A stretch of 64,000 bases of DNA from Clostridiales bacterium (GTDB taxonomy: Bacteria; Bacillota; Clostridia; Lachnospirales; Lachnospiraceae). Below, one piece after another: positions 36,000 to 45,578 of this stretch (its first letter is position 1; every line of letters starts with the position of its first letter). The stretch covers positions 1 to 64,000 of the forward strand of contig JAAYHD010000050.1 of NCBI GenBank assembly GCA_012735495.1. Reading direction: 5' to 3'. Below the pieces are notes generated by a model. That model was given only the letters and a program-made list of their open reading frames with translations. It did no database searches and was not told the origin of the DNA. A program made the translations under genes and the position numbers.

Positions 36000-38648
36000 A
36001 TGGATAAGAAAATAGTATTGATTGACGGACACAGCATTCTTTTCAGAGCATATTACGGCCTTCCTGATCTGACAACGTCAAAGGGAATGCATACGAATGC
36101 CATATTGGGCTTCTTGAATATCTTATATAAGATTCTTGATGAAGAGCAGCCTCAGTACCTGGCTGTAGCCTTTGATACCCATCATCCGACCTTCAGGCAC
36201 GACAGGTTTGCCGAATATAAAGGGACTAGAAAACCCATGCCCGATGAGCTCAGGGAGCAGGTGCCCGTGATGAAGGAGATCCTTCGGGCCATGAATGTGC
36301 TTGTAATCGAAAAGCCCGGGTTTGAGGCCGATGACGTGCTGGGAACCCTGGCGGTGAAAGCGGAGAAGGAAGGATACAAGGTGACCCTGGTATCCGGTGA
36401 CAGGGATTTGCTGCAGCTGGCCAGCGATATAATAAAAGTCCGCATACCGAAAACCAAAAGAAGCGGTACGGAGATCGAGGATTACTTTGCCGGGGATGTT
36501 TTAGAAAAATACGGAGTAACACCAAGGCAGTTCATTGATGTAAAGGGGCTTATGGGCGATGCCTCGGACAATATTCCGGGTGTGCCCGGTATCGGTGAAA
36601 AGACGGCAGGAAAGCTTATTGCGGAATATAAATCCATAGAAAACCTTTATGAGCATATTGATGAGCTGCCTCAGGGGAAGGTGGCGGCAACTCTCAAGGA
36701 AAACAGGGAGTTGGCGTTCCTTTCGAAAGAACTGGCCACCATATGCACCGACTGTGACCTGGGAATTGATCCCGGGGATGCAGTGTGCGGAAACATGTAC
36801 AACGAAGAGGTTTACAAGTGGTATAAGAACCTGGAATTTAAGAGCCTGCTTTCCAGGTTTCAGAACATGGAGATAGACCGTTCCTCGGGTATTGAGGAGC
36901 ATTTCAGGGTGGTGGAGGAGCTTTCCGAGGCGGACAAGGCTTTTGACCGTTTTATGCAGGCCCGTGAAGACTATGCCGGAATCCACATGATAATTGACGG
37001 GGACAGGCTGCTTGGAGTTTCCCTGTGCGGCAGCAGCAAGGATATCTTCCTAATCCCCGCTGCCGGCATGATTACCGGAGATTACCTGGTTGACAAGACC
37101 CGGCGGTTAGTAGTAAACAACGTGCCTTTATCGGTTATCGGCTTAAAGGATCAGCTTGGGTTTTTAAAGGCGGACGAAAGCGCAAGTATATTTGACTGCA
37201 CAATTGCCGCGTATCTTTTGAATCCTTTGACCGAATCCTACCATTATGACGATATTGCCAGGGACTACCTGGGCATGACGGTTCCGTCGGCCAATGACCT
37301 TCTTGGCAAGACCGGATTAGCCCATGCGATGGACATGATGCCGAAGGAATTTACCGCGTACGCATGTTTTAACGCGTATGTGGCCTATGCATCCGCACCA
37401 AGGCTTAAGAATCTGCTTGATAGGGAAGGGATGCTGGGGCTGTTTTACGATATTGAAATGCCCCTGGTATATACCCTGTATGACATGCAGCAGCGAGGCA
37501 TCAGGGTAAACAAGGACGCGCTTAAGGAATACGGAAACCAGCTTGAAGCGGGAATTGTATCCCTGGAAAAACAGATATATGAGCAGGCTGGTGAAGTGTT
37601 CAACATCAATTCCCCGAAGCAGCTTGGGGTTATCCTGTTTGAGAAGCTTAAGCTGCCCATTGGGAAGAAAACAAAGACCGGGTATTCCACATCGGCCGAC
37701 ATACTGGAGAAGCTCCAGGGTGAGCATCCGGTCATCCCGATGATCCTGGAGTACAGGCAGCTTACCAAGCTTAAATCCACATACGCCGACGGACTTGCGC
37801 AGTATATCGGAGGGGACGGCAGGATACACGGCAAGTTCCATCAAACAATAGCAGCGACAGGCAGAATAAGCAGTACGGATCCCAATCTCCAAAACATTCC
37901 TGTCAGAATGGAGCTTGGCAGAAAAATACGAAAAGTATTCATACCGGAGGATGACTATGTATTCATAGACGCTGACTATTCGCAGATCGAACTCAGGGTC
38001 CTGGCCCATATGTCCGGGGATGAAAAGCTCATAAATGCATACAGGGAAGCAAAGGACATCCACCGGATTACCGCATCCGAGGTGTTCCATACCCCGTTTG
38101 ACGAGGTGACATCACAGCAAAGAAGCAGCGCCAAGGCCGTAAACTTCGGTATTATATACGGCATAAGCTCCTTCGGGTTGGGGCAGGATTTGAACATAAC
38201 CCGAAAGGAAGCCGAGCGGTTTATAGACAAGTATTTCAAGACCTATCCGAAGATCAAGAATTTCCTAGACGGACTGGTTGAAGAAGCCAGGGAGAAGGGA
38301 TATTCCACAACATTATTCGGAAGAAGGAGGCCCATACCTGAGCTTACTTCCAGCAATTTCATGCAGCGATCCTTCGGGGAGAGGGTAGCCATGAACTCGC
38401 CAATACAGGGTACGGCGGCGGATATTATAAAGATTGCCATGAACCGTGTAAATCAACGGCTTAAGAAGAATAACATGCGTTCTCGGCTGATACTCCAGGT
38501 TCATGACGAGCTTTTGGTCGAAGCCCACAAGGACGAGATTGAGGAGGTCAAGCGTATTTTGACGGAAGAAATGACACAGGCTGCAAAGCTTGATGTACCT
38601 CTTGAAACCGATGTCAAGGTCGGAAGCAATTGGTACGAAACGAAATAG
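36000..38648 (+). CDS. polA: DNA polymerase I
   Basis: PolA fills gaps and removes RNA primers in replication and repair. The 882-residue protein has a 5' nuclease domain (residues 1-290: LIDGHSILFRAYYGL, DRDLLQLAS, GDASDNIPGVPGIGEKTA), a middle 3'-5' exonuclease-like domain, and the family A polymerase core. The core shows motif A DADYSQIELR (about residue 660), motif B RSSAKAVNFGIIYG and motif C QVHDELLVE. In the middle domain the exo I aspartate-x-glutamate pair is missing (IHMIIDGDRLLGVSL), so proofreading is probably absent, as in many Gram-positive PolA proteins. AAGGAGG in the upstream gene's end provides the ribosome binding site. Confidence 0.98.
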   Translation: MDKKIVLIDGHSILFRAYYGLPDLTTSKGMHTNAILGFLNILYKILDEEQPQYLAVAFDTHHPTFRHDRFAEYKGTRKPMPDELREQVPVMKEILRAMNVLVIEKPGFEADDVLGTLAVKAEKEGYKVTLVSGDRDLLQLASDIIKVRIPKTKRSGTEIEDYFAGDVLEKYGVTPRQFIDVKGLMGDASDNIPGVPGIGEKTAGKLIAEYKSIENLYEHIDELPQGKVAATLKENRELAFLSKELATICTDCDLGIDPGDAVCGNMYNEEVYKWYKNLEFKSLLSRFQNMEIDRSSGIEEHFRVVEELSEADKAFDRFMQAREDYAGIHMIIDGDRLLGVSLCGSSKDIFLIPAAGMITGDYLVDKTRRLVVNNVPLSVIGLKDQLGFLKADESASIFDCTIAAYLLNPLTESYHYDDIARDYLGMTVPSANDLLGKTGLAHAMDMMPKEFTAYACFNAYVAYASAPRLKNLLDREGMLGLFYDIEMPLVYTLYDMQQRGIRVNKDALKEYGNQLEAGIVSLEKQIYEQAGEVFNINSPKQLGVILFEKLKLPIGKKTKTGYSTSADILEKLQGEHPVIPMILEYRQLTKLKSTYADGLAQYIGGDGRIHGKFHQTIAATGRISSTDPNLQNIPVRMELGRKIRKVFIPEDDYVFIDADYSQIELRVLAHMSGDEKLINAYREAKDIHRITASEVFHTPFDEVTSQQRSSAKAVNFGIIYGISSFGLGQDLNITRKEAERFIDKYFKTYPKIKNFLDGLVEEAREKGYSTTLFGRRRPIPELTSSNFMQRSFGERVAMNSPIQGTAADIIKIAMNRVNQRLKKNNMRSRLILQVHDELLVEAHKDEIEEVKRILTEEMTQAAKLDVPLETDVKVGSNWYETK

Positions 38649-38681
38649 CGGATTAAAATAAAACAAGAGAGCGGGAGGAAT

Positions 38682-39296
38682 ATGAAGGTAATAGGTATAA
38701 CCGGCGGCATAGGCAGCGGAAAATCGTTGGTGGCCGATATTATGATTAAAAAGCATAATGCCTATCTGATCAATTCCGATACCATTGCCAGGGAACAGAT
38801 GAAACCCGGCGGAGCAAGCTACAAAGGGGTTGTTGATTATTTCGGAGAAGGCATTCTTGCCGGGGACGGCACCATAGACAAGGAGAAGCTGTCCGCGATT
38901 GTATTTTCCGACAGGGAAAAGCTTCTTAAGCTTAACAGCCTGACCCATCCGAATGTGCTTAAAGAGGTGCAGAAAATAATTGAGGAAAAAAGGAGGAGCA
39001 AAACCGTACCGTACTGCATTATTGAAACCGCACTGATGATTGAATCGGGATATGATTTTGTATGCGATGAGGTATGGTATGTTCACACCCCTGAATGTGA
39101 AAGAAGGAAAAGGCTTAAGCAGTACCGCGGTTATTCGGATGAACAGATTGATGCCATAATAAGAAACCAGAGCAGGGAAGAGGATTTTTTTAAGAGATTT
39201 GACAAGGTAATTTACAATGATGACGGCATATGGCGGCTTGATGAGCAGATAGACAAATTGCTTGACAAAACAACTCAAATAAGTGATACTCAATAA
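38682..39296 (+). CDS. coaE: Dephospho-CoA kinase
   Basis: CoaE phosphorylates the 3'-hydroxyl of dephospho-CoA, the last step of coenzyme A synthesis. The 204-residue protein starts MKVIGITGGIGSGKSLVADI, a P-loop at the very N-terminus. It continues with NSDTIAREQM, SLTHPNVLKEV and WYVHTPECERRKRLKQYRGY, the usual order of the family. GGGAGGA precedes ATG 38682. It lies 33 bases after polA, the same polA-coaE pairing seen in other Firmicutes. Confidence 0.96.
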   Translation: MKVIGITGGIGSGKSLVADIMIKKHNAYLINSDTIAREQMKPGGASYKGVVDYFGEGILAGDGTIDKEKLSAIVFSDREKLLKLNSLTHPNVLKEVQKIIEEKRRSKTVPYCIIETALMIESGYDFVCDEVWYVHTPECERRKRLKQYRGYSDEQIDAIIRNQSREEDFFKRFDKVIYNDDGIWRLDEQIDKLLDKTTQISDTQ

Positions 39297-39350
39297 GAAT
39301 ATGATGGCATTTAAGCAAAATACATTATACATTAGGATGGGAAGATTGAC

Positions 39351-40142
39351 ATGAAGCTATGCAGTTTGGCAAGCGGCAGCAGCGGCAATTGCATTTATGT
39401 TGGCAGCAAGCGGACAAACCTTCTTGTGGATGCAGGCATCAGTGCCAAGCGGATTGAGTACGGCCTTAACCTGATTGATATTTATCCGGACACCATACAA
39501 GGGATACTGGTTACCCATGAGCATTCGGACCACATTTCAGGCCTGGGAGTGTTGGCAAAAAGGTATCACATACCGGTTTACGCTACATATGAGACAATCA
39601 TGGCTTTCCGCAGAAACAGATACCTGTGTGATATTTCCGATGAGCTCATAAACTATATAGAGCCCGATAAAGCATTCATGATAAATGATATCCTTATCGA
39701 GCCGTTTTCCATATCCCATGATGCGGCAAATCCCGTTTGCTATACCATGAGGATGGATGGCGGCAAGATTGGCATTGCCACGGATCTTGGGAAGTACGAC
39801 GATTATATAATATCAAAGCTAAATGATTCGGACCTGCTGATGATCGAGGCAAACCACGACATTAACATGCTTATGGTAGGGCATTATCCGTATTATCTCA
39901 AACAAAGGATACTTGGAGACAGGGGACACCTGTCCAACGATACGTGTGCCGAGCTTGTGTGCAAGCTGGTGGGCGGTAAGAGCCGCCGTATTATTTTGGC
40001 GCATTTAAGCAAGGAGAATAATTACGAGGAGCTTGCATATGAAACCGTATACTGTGAGCTGTCAAGGCTTGGGACTCCTTCGCTGGATTTTAAATTAAGC
40101 GTGGCTCACAGGGATATCCCGTCCGATATGGTGGAGGTATGA
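39351..40142 (+). CDS. Metallo-beta-lactamase-fold hydrolase, WalJ/YycJ type
   Basis: This 263-residue protein has the metallo-beta-lactamase fold: THEHSDHISGL holds the HxHxDH metal ligands (about residue 58). MKLCSLASGSSGNCIYVG at the N-terminus and ATDLGKYDDYI, EANHD and RGHLSND further on match the YycJ/WalJ family, which is thought to act on DNA and be linked to wall-replication control in Bacillus. There it sits with walRK; here it follows coaE and precedes an ACT-domain gene, so the context differs. GGGAAGA precedes ATG 39351. Confidence 0.87.
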   Translation: MKLCSLASGSSGNCIYVGSKRTNLLVDAGISAKRIEYGLNLIDIYPDTIQGILVTHEHSDHISGLGVLAKRYHIPVYATYETIMAFRRNRYLCDISDELINYIEPDKAFMINDILIEPFSISHDAANPVCYTMRMDGGKIGIATDLGKYDDYIISKLNDSDLLMIEANHDINMLMVGHYPYYLKQRILGDRGHLSNDTCAELVCKLVGGKSRRIILAHLSKENNYEELAYETVYCELSRLGTPSLDFKLSVAHRDIPSDMVEV

Positions 40143-40171
40143 CAATTTAATAGAAGGAAAGGTAGAGAATC

Positions 40172-40444
40172 ATGAAAAGGACAGTAATAACGGTTGTAGG
40201 GAAGGACAAAATCGGTATAATTGCAAAAATCTGCACTTATCTTGCCAATAACAGCATCAATATACTGGATATTTCACAGACAATCATCCAGGATTTTTTT
40301 AATATGATGATGATAGTCGATACGTCAAAGGCTCCGAAAACATTTGATGAAATAGCTGATGAGCTTGACCAGATAGGCGCGGAGATTGGCGTGGTTGTCA
40401 AAGCCCAGCGCGAGGAAATTTTCAATAAAATGCACAGAATATAG
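40172..40444 (+). CDS. ACT domain protein (UPF0237 family)
   Basis: This 90-residue protein consists of a single ACT domain (RTVITVVGKDKIGIIAKICT, then the glycine-type turn and IQDFFNMMMIVD), a fold that usually binds amino acids. It belongs to the UPF0237 group and is paired, 18 bases upstream, with the DUF711/UPF0210 gene, a constant partnership across many bacteria. GGAAAGGTAG precedes ATG 40172. The ligand is not known. Confidence 0.9.
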   Translation: MKRTVITVVGKDKIGIIAKICTYLANNSINILDISQTIIQDFFNMMMIVDTSKAPKTFDEIADELDQIGAEIGVVVKAQREEIFNKMHRI

Positions 40445-40462
40445 AACAGGAGAATCGGGTAT

Positions 40463-41827
40463 ATGATTAACATGCATGAGGTCATTGAAACCAATAAGAT
40501 GATTGAGCAGGAGAACCTCGATGTAAGGACTATAACCCTGGGAATAAACCTCCTTGATTGCGCCGGTTCCGATTTGTCCGAGGTAAACCAAAAGATTTTC
40601 GATAAAATCACAACCGTCGCAAAGGACCTGGTTGCTGCAGGCAACAGGATACAGAGGGAATACGGGATTCCCATAGTCAACAAGAGGATTGCAGTCACTC
40701 CCATATCTCTTATCGGTGCGTCCTGCTGCAGGACTGTCGAAGACTATGTATCAATTGCGGAAACCCTTGACAGGGCGGCCCATGCTGTTGGCGTTAATTT
40801 CATCGGGGGCTATTCCGCGTTGGTTAACAAGGCCATGACAGCGGCGGATGAGCTTCTTATAAAATCCATACCCAAGGCATTATCAAGCACGGAAAGGGTT
40901 TGCAGTTCGGTAAATGTTGGCTCCACAAAAACAGGAATAGATATGAATGCCGTTAAGCTTTTGGGGGAAATTATTCTTGAGACGGCGGAGCTTACAAAGG
41001 ATAATGATTCCATCGGGTGCGCTAAGCTGGTTGTATTCTGCAATGCTCCGGATGACAATCCGTTTATGGCAGGAGCCTTTCACGGAATTACCGAGGGAGA
41101 TGCGGTAATCAACGTGGGTGTCAGCGGCCCGGGAGTAGTGAAAAAAGCCCTTGAATCCGTAAGGGGAGCGGATTTTGAAACCCTGTGCGAAACCATAAAA
41201 AGAACTGCGTTTAAGATAACCAGGGTGGGACAGCTGGTGGCCCAGGAGGCTTCCAAGCTGTTAAATGTACCGTTTGGAATAGTTGATTTAAGCCTTGCGC
41301 CCACTCCGGCGGTGGGAGACAGTGTGGCCGAGATTCTCCAGGAAATCGGGCTGGAATATCCGGGAGCACCCGGAACGACCGCAGCCCTTGCCCTGTTAAA
41401 CGACCAGGTCAAAAAGGGCGGTGTTATGGCCTCATCCTTTGTCGGGGGATTGAGCGGGGCGTTCATTCCCGTAAGCGAGGACCAGGGAATGATCAATGCC
41501 GTGGAAGCAGGAGCTCTAACCCTGGAAAAGCTTGAAGCAATGACCTGTGTCTGCTCGGTAGGCCTTGACATGATTGCAATTCCCGGGGATACCAAGGCTT
41601 CAACAATCTCAGGCATAATTGCGGATGAAATGGCCATCGGCATGGTCAATCAAAAGACAACCGCCGTAAGAATCATTCCCGTAAACGGCAAAACCGTGGG
41701 TGACACGGTTGAATTCGGCGGCCTTCTTGGTCATGCCCCTATTATGAGGGTCAACGGGTTTTCATGTGAAAATTTCATCAACAGGGGCGGAAGAATCCCG
41801 GCGCCGATACACAGCTTCAAGAACTGA
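40463..41827 (+). CDS. DUF711 (UPF0210) family protein
   Basis: This 454-residue protein is related to the pyruvate formate-lyase/ribonucleotide reductase-like fold proteins called DUF711. Recognisable segments are [13 protein letters not shown] near the N-terminus, [13 protein letters not shown] in the middle and [17 protein letters not shown] later. No glycyl-radical motif is evident. It is always found next to the UPF0237 ACT protein, which may regulate it; the reaction is unknown. AGGAGAATC precedes ATG 40463. Confidence 0.92.
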   Translation: MINMHEVIETNKMIEQENLDVRTITLGINLLDCAGSDLSEVNQKIFDKITTVAKDLVAAGNRIQREYGIPIVNKRIAVTPISLIGASCCRTVEDYVSIAETLDRAAHAVGVNFIGGYSALVNKAMTAADELLIKSIPKALSSTERVCSSVNVGSTKTGIDMNAVKLLGEIILETAELTKDNDSIGCAKLVVFCNAPDDNPFMAGAFHGITEGDAVINVGVSGPGVVKKALESVRGADFETLCETIKRTAFKITRVGQLVAQEASKLLNVPFGIVDLSLAPTPAVGDSVAEILQEIGLEYPGAPGTTAALALLNDQVKKGGVMASSFVGGLSGAFIPVSEDQGMINAVEAGALTLEKLEAMTCVCSVGLDMIAIPGDTKASTISGIIADEMAIGMVNQKTTAVRIIPVNGKTVGDTVEFGGLLGHAPIMRVNGFSCENFINRGGRIPAPIHSFKN

Positions 41828-41879
41828 TACAGGAACCTTTTTGGTGAGGATATCGTCTGATTATTATATGGACTTAGCC

Positions 41880-41908
41880 TTGCCAATTTTAAATAGCATT
41901 GATTATAA
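41880..41908 (+). promoter_or_regulatory. Possible promoter of pepD
   Basis: TTGCCA at 41880-41885 and TTATAA at 41903-41908 are 17 bases apart, 23 bases before the pepD ATG. The boxes are imperfect and the call is weak. Confidence 0.35.
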
Positions 41909-41930
41909 ATCAGGAAAGGCCAGGTGCTGT

Positions 41931-43385
41931 ATGGAAAAGTATTTGGAACAGGTTGATTACAAAGGAATATTCAAGTATTTTGCGGAAATATCGAAAATAC
42001 CCAGGGGCTCAGGCAATGAAGCCGGTATTAGTGAATATCTGGTAAGCTTTGCAAAATCCAGGGGATTGATATATAATAGGGATGAAGCCAACAATGTAAT
42101 CATTATAAAGGAGGCCACTCCCGGATATGAGGACGAGCCGGCCATTATGCTGCAAGGCCATATGGATATGGTCTGCGAGAAGCGCAAGGACAGCACCCAT
42201 GATTTTCTCAAGGATGGGATAAAGCTTCTGGTTGATGGGGATTATCTGCACGCGGACGGCACCACCCTGGGGGCTGACAACGGAATAGCGGTTGCCTACA
42301 TGCTTGCCTTACTGTCGGACGATAATCTGAAGCATCCGCGGCTTGAATGTGTCATTACCGCAGATGAAGAAGTGGGAATGAACGGTGCAAAAGCGCTGGA
42401 CGTATCATCCCTTAAGGCAAAATACATGATCAACCTGGATTCCGAGGAAGAAGGGCATATCCTGGCAAGCTGCGCGGGCGGCCTTACAGGAACCAGTACC
42501 TTGCCTGTAAAGAGGGTCAGGGAGACCGGACGAAAGATCAAGGTGAGCCTGGGAGGGCTAAAAGGCGGGCATTCCGGAAACGACATTGCCAAAAACCGTA
42601 CCAATGCCAACAAGCTTATGGCACGCCTGCTGTTTGACCTAAAGCAAAAGGAACGGTACGGACTCATTCACCTGGAGGGCGGCTACAAGGATAATGTAAT
42701 ACCCCGCGAGGCATTTGCGGAGCTGTTTATTAATCCCGGGGAGTTTGAGCAGGTAAAAGGCAGCATTGATGAATTAATGCAGGTATATATAAAGGAACTG
42801 GAAAGCAGCGAGCCCGAACTGCATTGCACGGTTGAAGATTTGGGTGAAGGAAGCTGCGATCTTATTCATCCGTTGTCCTTTGAGAAGCTGTTGTTTTTAC
42901 TGGTACAGACACCGTATGGTGTACAGGTCATGAGTTCGGACATGGAAGGGCTCGTGGAAAGCTCCTTAAACATGGGAATCCTTCGAACCGAAGAGGACAA
43001 GGCTGTAATATGCAATTCCGTAAGAAGCTCCAAGAGCAGCTACAAGCATCACATCAGCGACAGGCTTAAGTACCTTGCCGAATTTCTCGGCGGAGAATAT
43101 ATCGTCCGTTCGGAATATCCGGCCTGGGAGTATAGGAAGGAATCGAAGCTGAGGGAGCATCTTAACAAGCATTTCAAGGAAATGTACGGCAAGGAAATGA
43201 AAGTAGAGGCCATCCATGCAGGCCTCGAATGCGGAATAATTTCGGAGAAAATGCCCGGGATGGATATCGTGTCGATAGGACCCGATATGTCCCGTGTTCA
43301 TACGATAGACGAAAGATTAAGCATTTCATCCGCAATAAGGGTATATCAATTCCTGGAACGGATACTTGAGGACAGAATCAGATAA
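41931..43385 (+). CDS. pepD: Aminoacyl-histidine dipeptidase (PepD, M20 family)
   Basis: PepD is a cytoplasmic zinc dipeptidase of the M20C group with broad dipeptide specificity. The 484-residue protein has the metal ligands and catalytic acids in order: QGHMDMVCEK (His and Asp), TLGADNGIAVAYML, ADEEVGMNGA (catalytic Glu), INLDSEEEG and, near the C-terminus, IHAGLECGIISEK and SIGPDMSRVHTIDE. ATG 41931, preceded by AGGAAAGGCCAGG, is chosen because it gives the normal family N-terminus. The longer open frame from 41766 overlaps the end of the DUF711 gene. Confidence 0.96.
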   Translation: MEKYLEQVDYKGIFKYFAEISKIPRGSGNEAGISEYLVSFAKSRGLIYNRDEANNVIIIKEATPGYEDEPAIMLQGHMDMVCEKRKDSTHDFLKDGIKLLVDGDYLHADGTTLGADNGIAVAYMLALLSDDNLKHPRLECVITADEEVGMNGAKALDVSSLKAKYMINLDSEEEGHILASCAGGLTGTSTLPVKRVRETGRKIKVSLGGLKGGHSGNDIAKNRTNANKLMARLLFDLKQKERYGLIHLEGGYKDNVIPREAFAELFINPGEFEQVKGSIDELMQVYIKELESSEPELHCTVEDLGEGSCDLIHPLSFEKLLFLLVQTPYGVQVMSSDMEGLVESSLNMGILRTEEDKAVICNSVRSSKSSYKHHISDRLKYLAEFLGGEYIVRSEYPAWEYRKESKLREHLNKHFKEMYGKEMKVEAIHAGLECGIISEKMPGMDIVSIGPDMSRVHTIDERLSISSAIRVYQFLERILEDRIR

Positions 43386-43427
43386 AACGAATTTATTTTT
43401 CAGCAATATTTAATAGGGGATGGAAAC

Positions 43428-45380
43428 ATGTCTATGAACGATATTAATGATTTTGACTTTGGGAATGATCCGGAGTTTCAGGAAAAGTTTTATAAGAATA
43501 TTGAGAAGGCAATTTCGGATATAGAAATTGACGAAGTCCTCAACGGTGATAGCAGCGGGGCCGAAGCGACAGAGCTGTTAGCCGCGGCGGATATTGAACA
43601 GCCGTCGGAGCTTGAAGAAGAGGCAGTTGATACGGCCATTGATATTTCTGATATTCCGGCAGATAAGGAAGCTGTCGAGCTGGCATATATGCTTTCCGAT
43701 GCAGAAGCCGATGAAACAAAAACAGATGGGGCAAAGGTTGAAGAAGCAAATGCTGAAGCTGCAGTAGATGGTGAAGAAAACACTGATGAAGCATATGCAG
43801 TAATTGCAGGTGAGGCGTCAGGCAATACTGCTGATACATCAGAAACAGGTGAAGCAGCCGACAAGCCGGATATTGCGGTGGCTTCGGAAAAACCGGAAGA
43901 TTTTGCTTTGAATGGGGAATCCTCTGACGAAACAACTGGAAACGGTATGGAAACAACAGAGACAGCCGCTTTGAATGAGGATGGGAAATCAGCGGAAGCT
44001 GCCTCAGCGAAAGAAGATGCCGAATCAGCGGAAGCTGCCTCAGCGAAAGAAGATGCCGAATCTGCGGAAGCTGCCTCAGCAACAGATGATGCCAAATCAG
44101 CGGAAGCTGACGCAGCGAAAGATAATGCCGAATCTTCGGAAACCGGTGAGCAGGCCTCCACAGACACAGCGGAGGCTTCGAATGGGGATACTGAGGAAAA
44201 TTTGGATGAGGCCATTATCGATATAAATAACTCTCTTGCCAAACAGATCGGTGAGGAGTTGGAGAATCTTGAGGCAATAGCCCTGAAGAGAAAGAAAAGA
44301 ATAAGGACAATGAAAATCCAGATAGGTGTTATAGCCGCATTATTGGCATTTTTGGGATTTGCCTGCTTTCTTGGCTTTACCGATTCCGGCAATAAGCTGC
44401 TTTTAAAGATGGGTCTGAATCTCGGCGGTCTGATATGGGAGACATCAACGCAGGATTTTGATAAGGATCCGGTTATGGAGGAAGAGGATACTGACTATGT
44501 GGACGATGAAGACCTGGCATCGGACAGTGAAGAGATAGACCCGGAAGATATTGAATGGCCCAACAGCACCGGATACGGAAGGCGGGAAGACGGCGTTTAC
44601 AATATTCTTCTCCTGGGCGAAGAGGCAATTGACTCAGGCTCGGCAAGGGGAAGAACCGACTTGATGATAATTGCCACGCTTAATAAGAACAGCAAATCCA
44701 TCAAGCTGACATCCCTTATGAGGGATATGCTTGTACAGATTCCCGGATATAGGGAGAACAAGCTGAACTCCGCGTATCAAAAGGGAGATGTGCAGCTCCT
44801 GTACGAAACCATCGCCCTGAACTTCAACCTCCACATAGACGGCAGCATACTGGTTAATTTCGAGAATTTTGAAAAGATTATCGATTATCTGGGAGGACTT
44901 GAGATTACCCTGACCGCTGCGGAAGCAAAATACTTAAGGAATACCAACTATATATCCAATCCCAAGTACAGGACCGTTGTTGAGGGCAAGCAGCTCATGA
45001 ACGGCAACCAGGTGCTGGGTTATGCGCGCATCCGCAAGAGAGCGGCCATAACAGGGGCAAGTAACGATTATGGAAGAACCGACCGCCACAGGATCATTCT
45101 TGAGGCAATATTTGAGAAGTATAAGTCAAAGAGCGAGGTTGAACTGCTCTTACTGATGACAAAGATGCTTCCGCTGGTAAAGACCGATATAGACAGCAAA
45201 ACCTTCGAAAAGCTGGTAATGACCTATTTTGAAATGGGCGGTGTTACGGAGATAGAACAGCTCAGAATTCCGGCCGACGGAACATTCAGGGATAATGTCA
45301 AGGTAAGGGAAATGGATGTGCTGATTCCCGACCTGGTTAAGAATATTGAAATACTGCATGAGTTCATTTTTGAGGATTAA
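43428..45380 (+). CDS. LytR-CpsA-Psr (LCP) family wall-polymer ligase with expanded acidic N-terminal region
   Basis: LCP proteins transfer lipid-linked wall polymers (teichoic acids or capsular glycans) onto peptidoglycan outside the membrane. In this 650-residue protein one helix (about residues 298-318, IGVIAALLAFLGFACFLGF) precedes the LCP domain: YNILLLGEE, GRTDLMIIATL, SLMRDMLVQIPGY, then LGYARIRKR and YGRTDRHRIILEA, with the conserved Arg and Asp residues present. The N-terminal 290 residues are predicted cytoplasmic and are extremely acidic and Ala/Glu/Ser-rich, with four 12-residue repeats (188-235). Family members normally have a short N-terminus. AGGGGATGG precedes ATG 43428. It could attach the glycan made by genes 2076-9290; that link is inference. 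Confidence 0.92.
   Translation: MSMNDINDFDFGNDPEFQEKFYKNIEKAISDIEIDEVLNGDSSGAEATELLAAADIEQPSELEEEAVDTAIDISDIPADKEAVELAYMLSDAEADETKTDGAKVEEANAEAAVDGEENTDEAYAVIAGEASGNTADTSETGEAADKPDIAVASEKPEDFALNGESSDETTGNGMETTETAALNEDGKSAEAASAKEDAESAEAASAKEDAESAEAASATDDAKSAEADAAKDNAESSETGEQASTDTAEASNGDTEENLDEAIIDINNSLAKQIGEELENLEAIALKRKKRIRTMKIQIGVIAALLAFLGFACFLGFTDSGNKLLLKMGLNLGGLIWETSTQDFDKDPVMEEEDTDYVDDEDLASDSEEIDPEDIEWPNSTGYGRREDGVYNILLLGEEAIDSGSARGRTDLMIIATLNKNSKSIKLTSLMRDMLVQIPGYRENKLNSAYQKGDVQLLYETIALNFNLHIDGSILVNFENFEKIIDYLGGLEITLTAAEAKYLRNTNYISNPKYRTVVEGKQLMNGNQVLGYARIRKRAAITGASNDYGRTDRHRIILEAIFEKYKSKSEVELLLLMTKMLPLVKTDIDSKTFEKLVMTYFEMGGVTEIEQLRIPADGTFRDNVKVREMDVLIPDLVKNIEILHEFIFED
43989..44132 (+). 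repeat. Four in-frame 36-base tandem repeats in the LCP gene
   Basis: Units lie at 43989-44024, 44025-44060, 44061-44096 and 44097-44132 and encode SAEAASAKEDAE, SAEAASAKEDAE, SAEAASATDDAK and SAEADAAKDNAE. The first two units are identical at the nucleotide level, which points to recent duplication. Because the unit length is a multiple of three, copy-number change would keep the reading frame. Confidence 0.93.
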
Positions 45381-45420
45381 TGCCGATATCCTGTAGTATA
45401 TAAATAAAGCTGAAATAATA

Positions 45421-45459
45421 ATGCATGGCATGACTGTTGGACGGTTTTGCCATGCATTT
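45421..45459 (+). terminator. Hairpin after the LCP gene, weak terminator
   Basis: ATGCATGGCA (45421-45430) pairs with TGCCATGCAT (45448-45457) across a 17-base loop, followed only by TTTAAAA. It may be a weak terminator or an RNA processing structure. Confidence 0.5.
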
Positions 45460-45469
45460 AAAACTTTAC

Positions 45470-45498
45470 TTGACAAGATGCGGGAATATACTCATAAT
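45470..45498 (+). promoter_or_regulatory. Promoter of the nifS-thiI pair
   Basis: TTGACA at 45470-45475 and CATAAT at 45493-45498 are 17 bases apart, about 80 bases before the cysteine desulfurase start. Confidence 0.7.
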
Positions 45499-45578
45499 TT
45501 AATAATGCCATGCAAATATTATGCAATATATACATAATGCAATCTGGAACTAAGGCTTGAAAAAGGGATGTTTTATAT

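Noticed and set aside
36900-37330. An active proofreading domain in DNA polymerase I
   Set aside because: The exonuclease-fold region is present but the DxE metal-binding pair is missing.
41766-41930. A longer PepD starting at 41766
   Set aside because: It would overlap the end of the DUF711 gene in another frame, has no ribosome binding site and adds sequence not found in the family; ATG 41931 fits.
43490-44392. A 300-codon open frame on the minus strand opposite the LCP gene
   Set aside because: It is the mirror of the Ala/Glu-rich repeats (giving Ser/Ala-rich product), has no ribosome binding site and overlaps a well-supported gene.
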